NCBI GenBank assembly: GCA_015501585.1
Contig: JADNRY010000152.1
Location: forward strand, 62,001-126,000
Origin: Rhodocollybia butyracea
Lineage: Eukaryota; Basidiomycota; Agaricomycetes; Agaricales; Omphalotaceae
Direction: 5' to 3'
DNA: 64,000 nt
Positions 24,528 to 35,479 of the stretch are shown in pieces. The first letter of the stretch is position 1, and every line of letters starts with the position of its first letter. The notes under the pieces were generated by a model, which was not told the DNA's origin, searched no databases, and worked only from the letters and a program-made list of their open reading frames with translations. Made by a program: the position numbers and the translations under genes.

Positions 24528-25925
24528 ATGTCTCCAGAAGAAATCGCACAGATTGTCGAAGCAGGGATAATCTTCCAGAAGGATGTATTGCACAATATAA
24601 TGAACTGCGTTCTATTTGGTATGCCAATTTTTGTTTTAATTTTCGATCACCGTAACACCGAACTATGTTATGTATATTTAGGGCTCTACCTTTTGACCGT
24701 CTTAATCGCAATACGAGTATTCATGTGCGTTCAGTTCTCATTTTCTTTATTGACATCAAGAGCGAGTCGACCCATTCACCCCCTGTGGACTTCAATGCAT
24801 ATAGATCCAAGATTAAATTGAGACACTCCCAGACAGCGCTATTCACTATTGCAGCCCTTAGTACTACCACTGCTCATCTAGTAGCCGAGAATGCGGAAGA
24901 GCTTTTGTTGATCAAGTACGGGATTATACGGCGCTTACCAGGTGGACTCGATGCGCAAACTGCGAGTGCTGATAAAACCGTCTTCTGGTGGAGGATAGTG
25001 GATGTTTGGGCAAGTACAATCTGCGTATGTGTGTCCTTTCAGAGTTTCAAATATTTCGTCTCACCCCCTTTGAGCTTCTTTTTGGCGACTCCATAGTCGC
25101 ATGGCGGGCATGGGTAATCTGGGATCGTGATAAACACACCCCCAGGGTGTTGGCAGCCTTAATGGTTGCGAACGTAGGTGAGGAAACTCAAGTCTACTAC
25201 CCGGACCTAGTATATTTGAATACTCAACGCCGTTTCAAAGGAACTAATATTGCAGGATGCGCTCTCAACAGTAGTATGCGCACCGATGAAACAGGCCCCG
25301 CGAGTACTCTAGCATGGGTGTCTAATGCCCTGTCTTTGGTAGTTAATGCGTTGTCGACTGGTTTGATCGGAATCAGTGCATGGTATGATCCCAAAGTCAC
25401 CACCTATTCCCATAGCTGAATTCTAACAATATAGGCAACATTATCAATTGCTGAAATCGGCTACACGAGGGGGTCGGACTCATGTCCAAAAAATGCTGTT
25501 GCTACTTACAGAATCTGGCGCTATATTTTGTGTGATTCAAGTGCGTTTAGAACTCGGTGTTCAAATTACTGCTTCCTGGGAACTGACTGCGACTTTGCAT
25601 CTACTGAATAGCTGCTATATGTGATTCTACAAGTCCAGGACGTCAACGCACCTAGTCCAAGATCACTGGTTACTTACTTCTTCAATGTTATAGCAGCGAT
25701 TCTTACGATTTTTTCGGTGCGTAAAAGTATAGGTACTTTGATTCAAAGAATCGTAGGTTTTGCTGACCATTTTACCAGGCGCTGTACCCTGTTTGTGTTT
25801 TTGTGATACTCCGGACAGGATACTCGACAGTGGAAAACTTTTCCCTGCCCGACATCACCGTGACTCCTGTGTATTCCGATGTGGCTCATCTAGATATCAT
25901 CCCCGTCGTCCAGGATATGTACTAA
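24528..25925 (+). CDS. 7TM-like fungal integral membrane protein, copy 2
   Basis: Nearly base-for-base the same as copy 1, with the same introns and the same termini (MSPEEIAQ.. to VVQDMY). The main difference I saw is 12 extra bases in the first intron (GTATGCCAATTTTTGTTTTAA..), which do not alter the protein. The last exon reads SLPDITVTPV where copy 1 has SLHDITVTPV. All hydrophobic segments listed for copy 1 are present. It should be functional if its own upstream sequence acts as promoter; that sequence was duplicated with the gene. Confidence 0.8.
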
Positions 25926-26349
25926 CAATATGTCGTTAAACACTCGCGGCACTCCGAAGTCTACCAAACGAAATGCTTGTAAAATGCTAGAGAACACCGA
26001 AAGCCAATGTACTTCATGGACTAGCTAATACGATGTTGAAATTCAGAGTAACCGTCCACGCCGACTCGGATGACCTTGATTCGACACACTCTAACGCTTT
26101 TTGCAGCGTTTTCATTTAGCGGAGACACGATCTACGGAAGATCCTATTATAACTATTATAACGTAGTACTTAGTTGTAGCTCGCATCAAGTACTTGAGAT
26201 GTGCGGGAACTTGAGTCCTGGGGAGAGATCAACATTCAGTGATCTGTGGTTGGCTAGCCGAAAGCCAGTGGGGTATGGCGCGAAGTTTTTAGGTTACTAA
26301 CCAAATGCAAAAGCTTCCTTGCACTTGCTAACATGTCCAAAATTCACAG

Positions 26350-27159
26350 TTTAACCACACGATGATTCGTGTTAAAGACTCGAAGGTCACCTTGAAATTC
26401 TATACCGAAGTTCGTATGATTATTCTCAATGTCTTCAGGTCGAGTAACCGGCGATTCTACCAGGTAATTGGAATGGACTTCCTATCTCGTCAGTAGCACC
26501 GTTTGCCCTGTATGTAAAGCTCACAATCGCGTCAGAAAAGGACATTGGAGATTTTACACTTTACTTCCTTGCCTTTGACCAAGGACAGAATTATAAAAGT
26601 ACGTCTGCAGAAGAGAAGGATATTGCAAGATTTGCAAGAGAAGGCAAGGTGCGTATTCTAATTTCTGGTCTGGTCGTCCATCTATCGATATACTGATGTC
26701 ACTCTTTCTTACTCGATAATCTTCCTTCCTCATGCCTTCCAAAAATACTTTGCGTCGGTCTGCCTAACGATCCGTCTGGATTCCCGTAATGATCACGGGT
26801 CTTCTCTACTACTCATACAATGGTTTCTCTGTGCTTCAACAGGTGTCCTCGAACTAATGCACAACCATGGCACTGAATCCGACGCTTCCTTCGCTGGCTA
26901 CTCATCTGGTAACAGCGAGCCTGGAAAGGGATTTGGTCACATTGCCATCACCGTTGAAAATCTTGAGGTGGCCTGTGCGCGATTTGAGAAGCTTGGTGTT
27001 CCCTTCATGAAGAAGAGGCCACAAGATGGGAAGATACGGAATATCGCTTTTATCTTGGATCCCGATGGGTGAGCTTTACTTTGGTGCCCCTTGGGAAGAG
27101 TTTATCGAATGGCTTGTAGTTATTGAGTCGAAGTCGTTAAGCAGGCAATGAAACTCTGA
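26350..27159 (+). pseudogene. Glyoxalase I copy 3: lacks exon 1, same premature stop
   Basis: As for copy 2, exons 2-6 remain but exon 1 is absent. The Trp codon in the last exon is TGA (27,124-27,126), as in copy 2, so that mutation predates the second duplication or was spread by it. Further changes are VKDSKVTLK for VKDPKVSLK, and CTATCTC in place of CTATCTG before the exon 3 donor. The metal site would be incomplete. Confidence 0.85.
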
Positions 27160-27232
27160 ATGGATAGTATGAAAGAGAATAGTATGTATGAATATGTACC
27201 GAATTGAGTGTATGACCAGAAGAAGTCGTCTA

Positions 27233-28210
27233 TATGCTGTTCAAAAGTGTGAATAATTACATTGTCATTTTCTCGCAAGTTGTATCATACAATTTCTCGC
27301 AAGTTCAAATAAGTGTCAATTTCTCGCAAGTTCAATCATCCAATTTCTCGCAAGTTAGTTTTCAGGGCCGGTTAGTTATGTAACTTACCATATCTGGTAG
27401 AGCCAGGTCTCGACTCTGTCATGTGACTAGTGAGCAACGACACATGACAGTAGGACCGTGACCTCGGGTATTTCGGCTATCCTGCTTGATCGAACGGCTG
27501 AGCGAGCCGTGTAATCATATCGTATCATATCATATCTCATCTTCAGGCATATCTGATCTGGAGGATAAGATATACGTGAGAATCTAGTTATCAGCCTACG
27601 GCTAAGCGCCCACCATTGAATCTAATCATCTTCTTGATCGTCTTCGCAAGTTTGCTGGCATGGATAGCCAAAACCGGCCTTGATGGCCCATGAGATTAAA
27701 ATGTGAGGTGTATGGCTACATGTACAAGTAGATACTATGGTAAGAAAAGGAGTGAACATTGGCAGTAAGGGGTTTTGCTCAAGTCAAGCTCAAGTTTTGC
27801 TTGTACAAACTGGTGATAAAAAGAGAAAAACTGCCAGCTCGAAATGTCCTTAAGCTGTGTCACTTGGCAACTGAATGAATGCTTGCCCAAGTCTCAGTTG
27901 CACCAGAGGGACTTGACCACTTGCCAGCGGGATAGCCGTCGGCCGATCGGTGATCACCCGAGGTCACGGTCATATTGTCATGTCACTAGTCACATGACAG
28001 AGTCGAGACCTGGCTCTACCAGATATGGTAAGTTACATAAGTGACCGGCCCTGAAAATTAACTTGCGAGAAATTGACACTTAGCCGAACTTGCGAGAAAT
28101 TGGATGATCCAACTTGCGAGAAATTGACACTTACCCAAACTTGCGAGAAATTGTATGATCCAACTTGCGAGAAAATGACTATGTATTTATTCACACTTTT
28201 GAACAGCATA
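27233..28210. mobile_element. 978-bp long-TIR element with CTCGCAAGTT subterminal repeats
   Basis: The ends are perfect inverted repeats TATGCTGTTCAAAAGTGTG, and the two arms remain similar for roughly 200 bp. The flanking 6-mer CGTCTA is duplicated (27,227-27,232 and 28,211-28,216). The uninterrupted site AAGTCGTCTACCTG is still present in units 1 and 2 (about 20,815 and 24,000), so the insertion is certain. Each arm carries the motif TCTCGCAAGTT, four times on the left and five times in inverted form on the right, with alternating spacers. There is no transposase ORF. The 6-bp duplication does not settle the superfamily. Confidence 0.93.
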
Positions 28211-28741
28211 CGTCTACCTGTTTGCTTCATTTGGTCAAGATTTACCATTGTACCACAGCTGAGATGGTATGTACGGTACTCATTCTTGAATTCTGTGAGC
28301 TAATTAGCATACTCGACTTACCACGGCTACTGAGATGATGCCGTGACTTCAACCGTCTCACGCCGTTGAACCGGTCCTCGAGCACTGTTGACGTTGGGGT
28401 TCCTGAACGTGTTTAGGAGTCAGATCTCCCACAATTGTGAAATGACTACCAAATGATCATTGATAAAAACTCGATCTACCTACCTTTTGAATGTAATATC
28501 CGAATGTGATTGTATGCACCTTGAAGTGCAGGTGCTTGACTTGATGAATAATTAAAAATTTTAACCAGTGTCTGGTGGAGTATTGATTGTCCATGGAATC
28601 TCATTCGTCGCTCATCTTCAAGTGACAAAGGAGGATCCTACTCGCATGTATATGATATTTTGCTTATAAGAGCTGGCTCCTCTGTTCGAATGATACTGAT
28701 TTCATTCATAGGCGTTCGAGTTCCTACTCATCAAGTCTCTC

Positions 28742-30129
28742 ATGTCTCCAGAAGAAATCGCGCAGATTGTCGAAACAGGGATAATCTTCCAAAAGGCTGT
28801 ATTGCAGATTACAATGAACTGCGTTCTATACGGTATGCCAATTCTTGGTTTAATTTTCGACCAATGTGACACTGAACTATATTTAGGGCTCTATGTTTTA
28901 ACTGTCTTTATCACGATACGGATATTCATGTGCGTTCAGTTCTCATTTTCTTCAATGGGGTCAAGAGCGAGTCGACCCATTCACCCCCTGTGGGTTTCAT
29001 ACAGATCCAAGATCAAATTGAGACACTCTCATATGGCGCTATTCACTATTGCAGCCCTTAGTACTACCACTGCTCATCTAGTCGCCCAGAACGCAGAAGA
29101 GCTTTTGTTGATCAAGTACGGGATTATACGGCGCTTACCAGGTGGACTCGAGGCGCAAGCCGCGAGTGCGAATAATACCGTCTTCTTGTGGGAGATAGTG
29201 GATGTTTGGGCAAGTATAATCAGCGTATGTGTGTCCTTTCAGAGTTTCAAATATTTCGTCTCACCCCCTTTGAGCTTCTTTTTGGCGACTCCATAGTCGC
29301 ATGGCGGGCATGGGTAATCTGGGATCGTGATAAACACACCCCCAGGGTGCTGGCAGCTTTAATGGTTGCGAACGTAGGTGAGGAAACTCAAGTCTACTAC
29401 CGGGGCCTGGTATATTTGAATACTCAACGCCGTCTCAAAGCAACTAATATTGCAGGATGCGCTCTCGACAGCAGTGTGCGCACCGATGAAACAGGGACCG
29501 CGAGTACTCTAGCATGGGTGTCTAATGCCCTCTCTCTGATAGTTAATGCGTCGTCGACTGGTTTGATCGGAATCAGTACATGGTATGATCCCAAGGCTTT
29601 TACGTCCCAGTCACAGTCTATTCCCATAGCTGAATTTTAACAATATAGGGCACATTATCGATTGTTGGGATCGGCTGGACGAGGAGCTCAGACTCATGTC
29701 CAAAAAATGCTGTTGCTACTTACAGAATCTGGCGCTATATTTTGTGTGATTCAAGTGCGTTTAGAACTCGGTGTTCAAATTACTGCTTCCTGGGAACTGA
29801 CTGCGACTTTGCATCTACTGAATAGCTGCTATATGTGATTCTACAAGTCCAGGACGTCAAAGCACTTAGTCCAGGATCACTAGTTACGTACTTCTACGAT
29901 GCTCTCTCAGCGATTCTTACGATTTTTTCGGTGCGTAAAAGTTGATTCAAAGAATCGTAGGTTTTACTGACCCTTTTACCAGGCGCTGTACCCTGTTTGT
30001 GTTTTTGTGATACTCCGAACAGGACACTCAACAGTGGAAAGCTTTTCCCTGTCCGACATCACCGCGACTCCTCTGTATTCCGATGTGGCTCATCTAGATA
30101 TCATCCCCGTCGTCCAGGATATGTACTAA
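28742..30129 (+). CDS. 7TM-like fungal integral membrane protein, copy 3 (diverged)
   Basis: The start MSPEEIAQIVETG aligns with copies 1 and 2, and all introns are kept. Differences are spread through the gene: VLQITMNCVLYG, FYDALSAIL for FFNVIAAIL, SRTHVQ-like to AQTHVQ, and a longer intron between exons at about 29,586-29,648. The exons I followed stay open, and the WRAWVIW, STGLIGIS and LLLLTESGAI motifs are intact. It is more diverged than copies 1 and 2 are from each other, so it is either the older duplicate or evolves faster. Its own glyoxalase neighbour (copy 3) is dead. Confidence 0.75.
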
Positions 30130-30489
30130 CAATGTCGTTAAACACTCGCGGCACTCCGAAGTCTACCAAACAAAATGCTTGTAAAAATGCTAGAGAACAC
30201 CGAGAACCAATGTACTTCATGGACTGGCTAAAACGATGTTGAAATCTAGAGTAACCGTCCACGCCGACTCGGATGACCTTGATTCGACACAGTCTAACGC
30301 TTTTTGCAGTGTTTTCATTTAGCGGAGACACGATCTACGGAAGATCCTATTATAACTATTATAACGTAGTACTTGGTTGTAGCCCCCATCAAGTACTCGA
30401 GATGTGCGGGAACTTGAGTCCTGGGGAGAGATCAACATTTGATCTGTGGTTGGCTAGCCGAAAGCCAGCGGGGTATGGCGCGAGCAGAA

Positions 30490-31243
30490 CTGTTGAAAAG
30501 CTTTCATGGCCATCGCAGATAGAAGTTGCTGAGAAAGTCTCACAGCTCACTTGCTTCTATTCCTGCTGCCAGTCCGGTCTCATCTCAAATAAACAAAGAG
30601 TTTGGCTCTACAATGATTCATCAAAGTTGCATTGTTGAATAGCTTCACGTACGGCTGTTGGCAGTTGTAATACCGCCTATATGAAAAGGATCAGACTGCA
30701 GCGGATCGATCCACTACATTGATACCGCTCTGCGCTGGTGGACTCCACCAGTCTGCTCTACGTATACGCTGACGCTGTAAGTCTGTAACAGATTGGTTGA
30801 CGAAAGAAACGGACCTCTGAGCCCGAGGGCCAGTGGAGATCAATATCTGAAGGTCTGGAACGAGAGATGCTCGCGTCGAGTATGGTAGACGCGTATCCTT
30901 CTTGCGCATAGTTCGGAGCACGTGTGCGATTTGATCATTTTAATTTTGGTTTTTTGAGCTTTTACCATTTTCTGAGTTCGTTTTCATGCAGCCGCTGCGG
31001 CACTGCGTTCTCTCAACAGTACAGCTTAGCGATGATGATTCAACAGAGCTCGCAGTTTCATCAGCAGGTTGCCATTTTGAAGCTCTCGTAGCTTTGATCA
31101 ATTCATTCATCGTTCCTGTGCGAGCGAGCTATAAATTATATTGACAGGTTCCCATCCTCTACTCCCGCGGTAATCCCCATACTCTCTTCATAACCACCAT
31201 CATAAACAGCTTCTTGCTGAAGCAGAGACGACAGCCCTGAAAA
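30490..31243. other. Unique intergenic sequence after the triplication
   Basis: No convincing ORF. It should contain the promoter of the G-alpha gene. Confidence 0.4.
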
Positions 31244-34061
31244 ATGCCCTCTGCGGTCCCCGTCGTACAGGGCCGTTCATCTTCGGCGCCGGCCTCCATT
31301 GAAGGCGATTCAGGCATCCTTCTACCTCCAAACCGGTTCTACGACGAAGAGTCCCAGAGGATAAGTAATTTAATTGACGAGGAATTACGGGTAAGCCTAC
31401 GTGTCCTCTGTCGTTATAATGTTATAACTCGCCAGCAATTGTAGAAAGAATCGCAGAGGCAGAAGGAAGCGAAACGGCGGCAGGTTAAAGTAATGCTACT
31501 AGGCCAGGCTGAGTCTGGTATGCCATCTTTTTTTTTTGAGTCAATGCAAGGCAACTAATCTACTACCCGATAGGCAAATCTACGCTCCAAAAACAGTTCC
31601 AAATATACTACGCCTCGCAATCTTTGGACAAAGAACGGCCTTCTTGGAAGCCAATTGTCCACTTCAACATCATCAAAGCTGTTAAAATGATGCTGGACGA
31701 GATTGATTATGAACTTTCTCAAACCGAAGAAGGAGACGACGGAGACGACGGAGCAGGGTCCGATACGGATCCGAATGAACCTGGGCCTTCTACCCGTCGG
31801 TATGACGGTCCAGGTCCTAAACAACCAATTGCCCCAGAAGACGCCATTCGACCGTCTCCAGCAGAACTTCAGACACTGGCTATTCTGCGGACACAACTTT
31901 TACCGCTCATCGCATTGCACGACTCATTAGCTTCAGAACTGTCGGGCGGTGTGAGCTTTTCGAGAGGGCTTACAGGTGTCTTCGTACGAGCTGGATGGCA
32001 GGGCCTACAAACCGGTTCAAGTGGACGCGGAAAAGGCGGTATTGCTGCGCTGGTAGCAAGGGCTCTCGACAGCGCACGGGAAGATATCCAGGCGTTATGG
32101 GTTCATGCCGTTGTTAGAAAGATGGTCCGCTTAAGGAAGCTAAGGCTAGAGGAGAGTGCCCCTTTGTGAGTGGTATTTTTCTGGCCTGTATGCGCGACTG
32201 ATCGAGTTCCTTTCTGCTCGGAATTTTCCTGGTGATTGAATACTTCTATTTACACTCGCCTCCACAACATGTCCATCATCCATCTATAACTCTTACAAAC
32301 GTCATCAACACCAACGTTTCTCTGTCGTTTGTCATCTGACCCCGACGCTTCACATTCCAGCTTCTTGGACAATATAGTACGGATATCGGAACCTGACTAT
32401 CTCCCGGACGTGGGTACGTTAAACTATTATTCTTCCCATTTCACTCTATTTTCCACTCGGAAGGTTTTGTAATACTAACGTATATGTTTCCTTGCACTGT
32501 AGATGACGTTCTAAATGTTCGTCTGCAAACTCTCGGGGTAATTGAACATTCATTCCCTATCAACTTGGGAGGAACAATGTACGATTGGAGATTATATGAT
32601 GTTGGTGGTGCTGTGAGTCTTGGTTTTTTGGTGGTGTCCTTTACCTACTAACGAGGTTTCCTTCTTGGAATCTAGCGGGGCCAGGTGTGCATCTCTTCCT
32701 TGGGGAGGCTTTAAGTGCTTACTAGGTGGTCCTGTAGCGACACGCATGGGTCCCCTACTTTGAAGATGGTACGTCTTCCTCATATTTTGAATCTGGGCTT
32801 GCTTGATCTGACGTTCTATCATGTTGATGATATGTAGCTACAGCGATCATATTCTTAGCCCCGATATCAGCGTTTGACCAGTACCTAGACGAGGACCCCC
32901 GGACAAATAGGTGAGCATATTTCGCTATAGTACCTTATCTGCCCTCGGATGTTCTAGGTCTCCCATTCGGTCCTTATTTTCGCATAACGGGATTTCTTTG
33001 ACCTTCGACTCCGTCTCTTCCTCTTCCTTTTTCTGATTCTTTTCCTTCTGATTTCATCTCCATCCTTGGTCGAATTCTTCGAGTCGCCGCATCCAAGACT
33101 CTTCCCCCTTTTTCATCATCCACATACGGTGTTGTTCGGATGATTTACCGTCGTTTCTTCTAGGATCGACGACTCTTTACAGCTCTTTACGGCTATATGT
33201 TCGAATAAACTGCTGAAGAAGGCACATTTAGTTTTAATGTTGAACAAGGTTCGTGGTAGCTCCATTCCCTTATTAATCTTGTCCTTGTGAGGCAGCGTCG
33301 GAAGACGTGTCCTTTTCTTTCTCTGTATTTGATGCTGTAGTACCGTGACGCATTCCTTGTAACTCCTTTTCGCCATCTATCCATCTTTTGCCACCTTCAT
33401 TTTCACCTCCATCTTCTGTCGTAGAGCTGAACTGATCTTTCACATAGACCGACCTTCTAAAGGCAAAACTCAAAGCCGGGATACGAGTACAGAAATAGTG
33501 CGTTTCCCACCCATTGGGTTCTGCGCCTGATCCTTATGTTGGGTTGATTGACGCGTCTAGTATCACTGTAAGTGCTTCCGCTGTGATTTGCTTGTACAGA
33601 CTGATTAAATCAGGTCTAGTCCTACGGCAACCGGCCGAACAAGTATGATGACGTCGCAAGTTACTTTCGTGCACACTTTATGCAGGTCCATAAGCGGAAA
33701 GATGTATCAAACCGTTCTCTGTACTTGGTGCGTCATTGTTGTGCGATGCTATATCGTCGCATCTATCTCATGATCTCCATTACTCAACACCTTTACCAGC
33801 ACTTTACATCAATGCTGGTAGGCCTTTCCTCGTTAGCTTCTGTCGGACATACAAACGGGTAACCGACCGACCCATTTTCGTATCTAGGATATCAAGGCTA
33901 CGCAGAGTATAATCGTGAATGGTGGGTATTTTCTTTTGCTCATGGAAGCACACTCTGTTACTGTACGAGTTGCGTTTGCTATGGGATTTGGAACTGACTT
34001 TTTCTACTTAGTCGGAGAGGCAATAATTCGACAACATATTGCTCAAACAGGACTTACATAG
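31244..34061 (+). CDS. Divergent heterotrimeric G protein alpha subunit (479 aa)
   Basis: Fifteen exons (31244-31390, 31445-31517, 31574-32165, 32361-32413, 32503-32612, 32676-32684, 32738-32768, 32838-32910, 33164-33248, 33448-33497, 33561-33567, 33620-33727, 33800-33817, 33888-33921, 34012-34061) give exactly 480 codons. The P-loop is GQAESGKST, switch I keeps the Arg and Thr in VLNVRLQTLG, switch II is DVGGARGQR and the base-binding motif is NKTD. KYITSYGNRPN fits the family at the 7-nt exon. The protein should bind GTP, but the catalytic Gln after DVGG is Ala and the usual TCAT is TSML. The helical domain has an acidic insert rich in Asp and Gly (SQTEEGDDGDDGAG) of about 45 residues. No Met-Gly myristoylation start is present. 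Such divergent G-alphas are multiplied in Agaricomycetes. The receptor and effector are unknown. Confidence 0.88.
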
Positions 34062-34477
34062 GTGTTTATCTGTTTGGTTGGGCTGGGAGAGGACATGGGA
34101 TTAAGATAATGGTGTATAGAGATAGCGGACCTTATATGATCATAGTGAATCTTAGATTCAGTATATGTGACGAGGATGACTGATATTCTGTTAGGAAGAA
34201 AAGTACGCATGCTGATAGACTGAGAGCACACAACTTGAAGCTTCATGAAAATGTTCAGCGGTGGTTTAAGGGCATCAAAAAAGCAGCAAGCCCAGCTTTG
34301 GGGCAGTCCCGAGTTCAAGTTGAGAAATAGTTCCTACTCTGTATTAGTTTGAATTCCCATGATGGCGATGAAAGATGTGTATTTAAGAAATTTAAAAGCT
34401 TCACATGATTTATTATGGTAAGATGTTACAAAAAGGTTGGGCTGTACTAAGAAATAGTACACGTACGAGAATGTTGA

Positions 34478-35434
34478 TCATTCTTCATTCATATCATCGT
34501 CGCTGCCTTCCTGCCCCGGTGCATGTTCATGAATTGAGTCTGATTGAAAATAATCGATGATCAGCTTATTGATCTCCAGGTCTGAGCGAGCTGTACAGAG
34601 CTCAAAGTGGTCTGAAAAAGAGCCATGATAGGCTAGATAACCAGCCGTCTTTCCAATGTCTACAAAGGAATTGGTTTGCCAATTCCAAGCAGGAAGAGCT
34701 TCGCGGGAAATGGAGGCCCATGACCAAAAAGCGCCGATACATGCCCAAAGAAGGACTTTCTGTCGTGCGAGACCCCCTTCAGCAAGGAAGTACAAGTTGG
34801 CATATTTGGCTAGTTGATTACGTGCGCTCTCGAACAACTGAGCTCGCGCAGCAGCCTGGGCTGTTGCTAATCGGAGACGACGAGAAGGGGCTGCCTTCAA
34901 CTCACAGAGAGCAAAATAGCATTCATGAATGACCTTACGACCCGCTCGCTTCCTTCCATATGCTGAAGTCATGTGAACGGCACTCAGAGAGGTCACTCGA
35001 AGGTGCATGAACGAAAAGTCGGGCTTCAAGTCTTTTTCGGAGCCTGGGATGGTTATGGTGCTTCCGAATGAGGTATCGCCGTCGACGGGATCTGTCCATG
35101 ATAATTGTGCCAGATCTTCATCGTCAACTTCGTCCAAGAACTGGAGCAATGCCTTGTCCGCCTCATCAATGTCCTCGGTGAGGTCTTCACCTTCATCCAG
35201 ACGAGCCTGCATCGCTTCGCGAAGAGCAGGAGCCAAAGCTTCGGAAGGGCGTATCCAAAGAAGATGTTGGGGGTATACATAGACATGGGGGAGAAGGGAT
35301 TTCATGTCCATGAAGACCTGGTTCCAGGCGGGATACCAATCGTGCTCGATGTTGCGACGATTATATGTAGTGGAGTGGGCTCTAGACTTCAGGTCGCGAA
35401 CAGCTTGGGAAGTCTGATAAGCCATAGTAGGCAC
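34478..35434 (-). CDS. Unknown 318-aa protein, possibly with a PD-(D/E)XK-like core
   Basis: A single uninterrupted ORF (MPTMAYQTSQ..DDDMNEE) in a region where other genes have many introns. The N-terminal third is helical and includes an acidic stretch (DEGEDLTEDIDEADK). In the middle, KPDFSFMHLRV is followed about 30 residues later by CYFALCELKAAPSRR, that is PD..E-x-K spacing, which recalls PD-(D/E)XK nuclease-like folds. That link is an inference from one motif. The C-terminus is acidic. The gene lies immediately beside the degenerate array of GTGGCGA repeats at 35.5-36.6 kb, which recurs around transposons elsewhere in the window, so it may be cargo or a part of a mobile element. No named family recognised. 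Confidence 0.6.
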   Translation of the reverse strand: MPTMAYQTSQAVRDLKSRAHSTTYNRRNIEHDWYPAWNQVFMDMKSLLPHVYVYPQHLLWIRPSEALAPALREAMQARLDEGEDLTEDIDEADKALLQFLDEVDDEDLAQLSWTDPVDGDTSFGSTITIPGSEKDLKPDFSFMHLRVTSLSAVHMTSAYGRKRAGRKVIHECYFALCELKAAPSRRLRLATAQAAARAQLFESARNQLAKYANLYFLAEGGLARQKVLLWACIGAFWSWASISREALPAWNWQTNSFVDIGKTAGYLAYHGSFSDHFELCTARSDLEINKLIIDYFQSDSIHEHAPGQEGSDDDMNEE

Positions 35435-35479
35435 AAGTTAGACTGGGACTCGTAATGGAGAATCTCGCAGTTACTGAAA

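Larger units (their letters stand above)
19886..30480 (+). repeat. Tandem triplication of a glyoxalase I + 7TM-like gene unit
   Basis: Three head-to-tail units begin near 19,886, 23,092 and 26,289. Unit length is about 3.2 kb, and the third is longer because of the 978-bp insertion at 27,233. Units 1 and 2 are almost identical over the membrane-protein part, while unit 3 is more diverged. The junctions join GCGCGAAG from downstream of the membrane gene to TTTTTAGGTTACTAA, which corresponds to the exon 1/intron 1 border (GTTTTCAG/GTTACTAA) of the first glyoxalase. The duplicated segment therefore starts inside the glyoxalase gene. After unit 3 the sequence becomes unique at GCGCGAGCAGAAC (about 30,479). 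Confidence 0.9.

Noticed and set aside
27270..28180. CRISPR-like regular repeats (TCTCGCAAGTT with alternating spacers)
   Set aside because: They lie symmetrically in the two arms of a TIR element with a target duplication, in a eukaryotic genome; they are subterminal repeats.
30273..30638. A 121-codon ORF after the third 7TM gene
   Set aside because: It lies in the duplicated 3' flank; versions in units 1 and 2 have different ends, and it has no domain.
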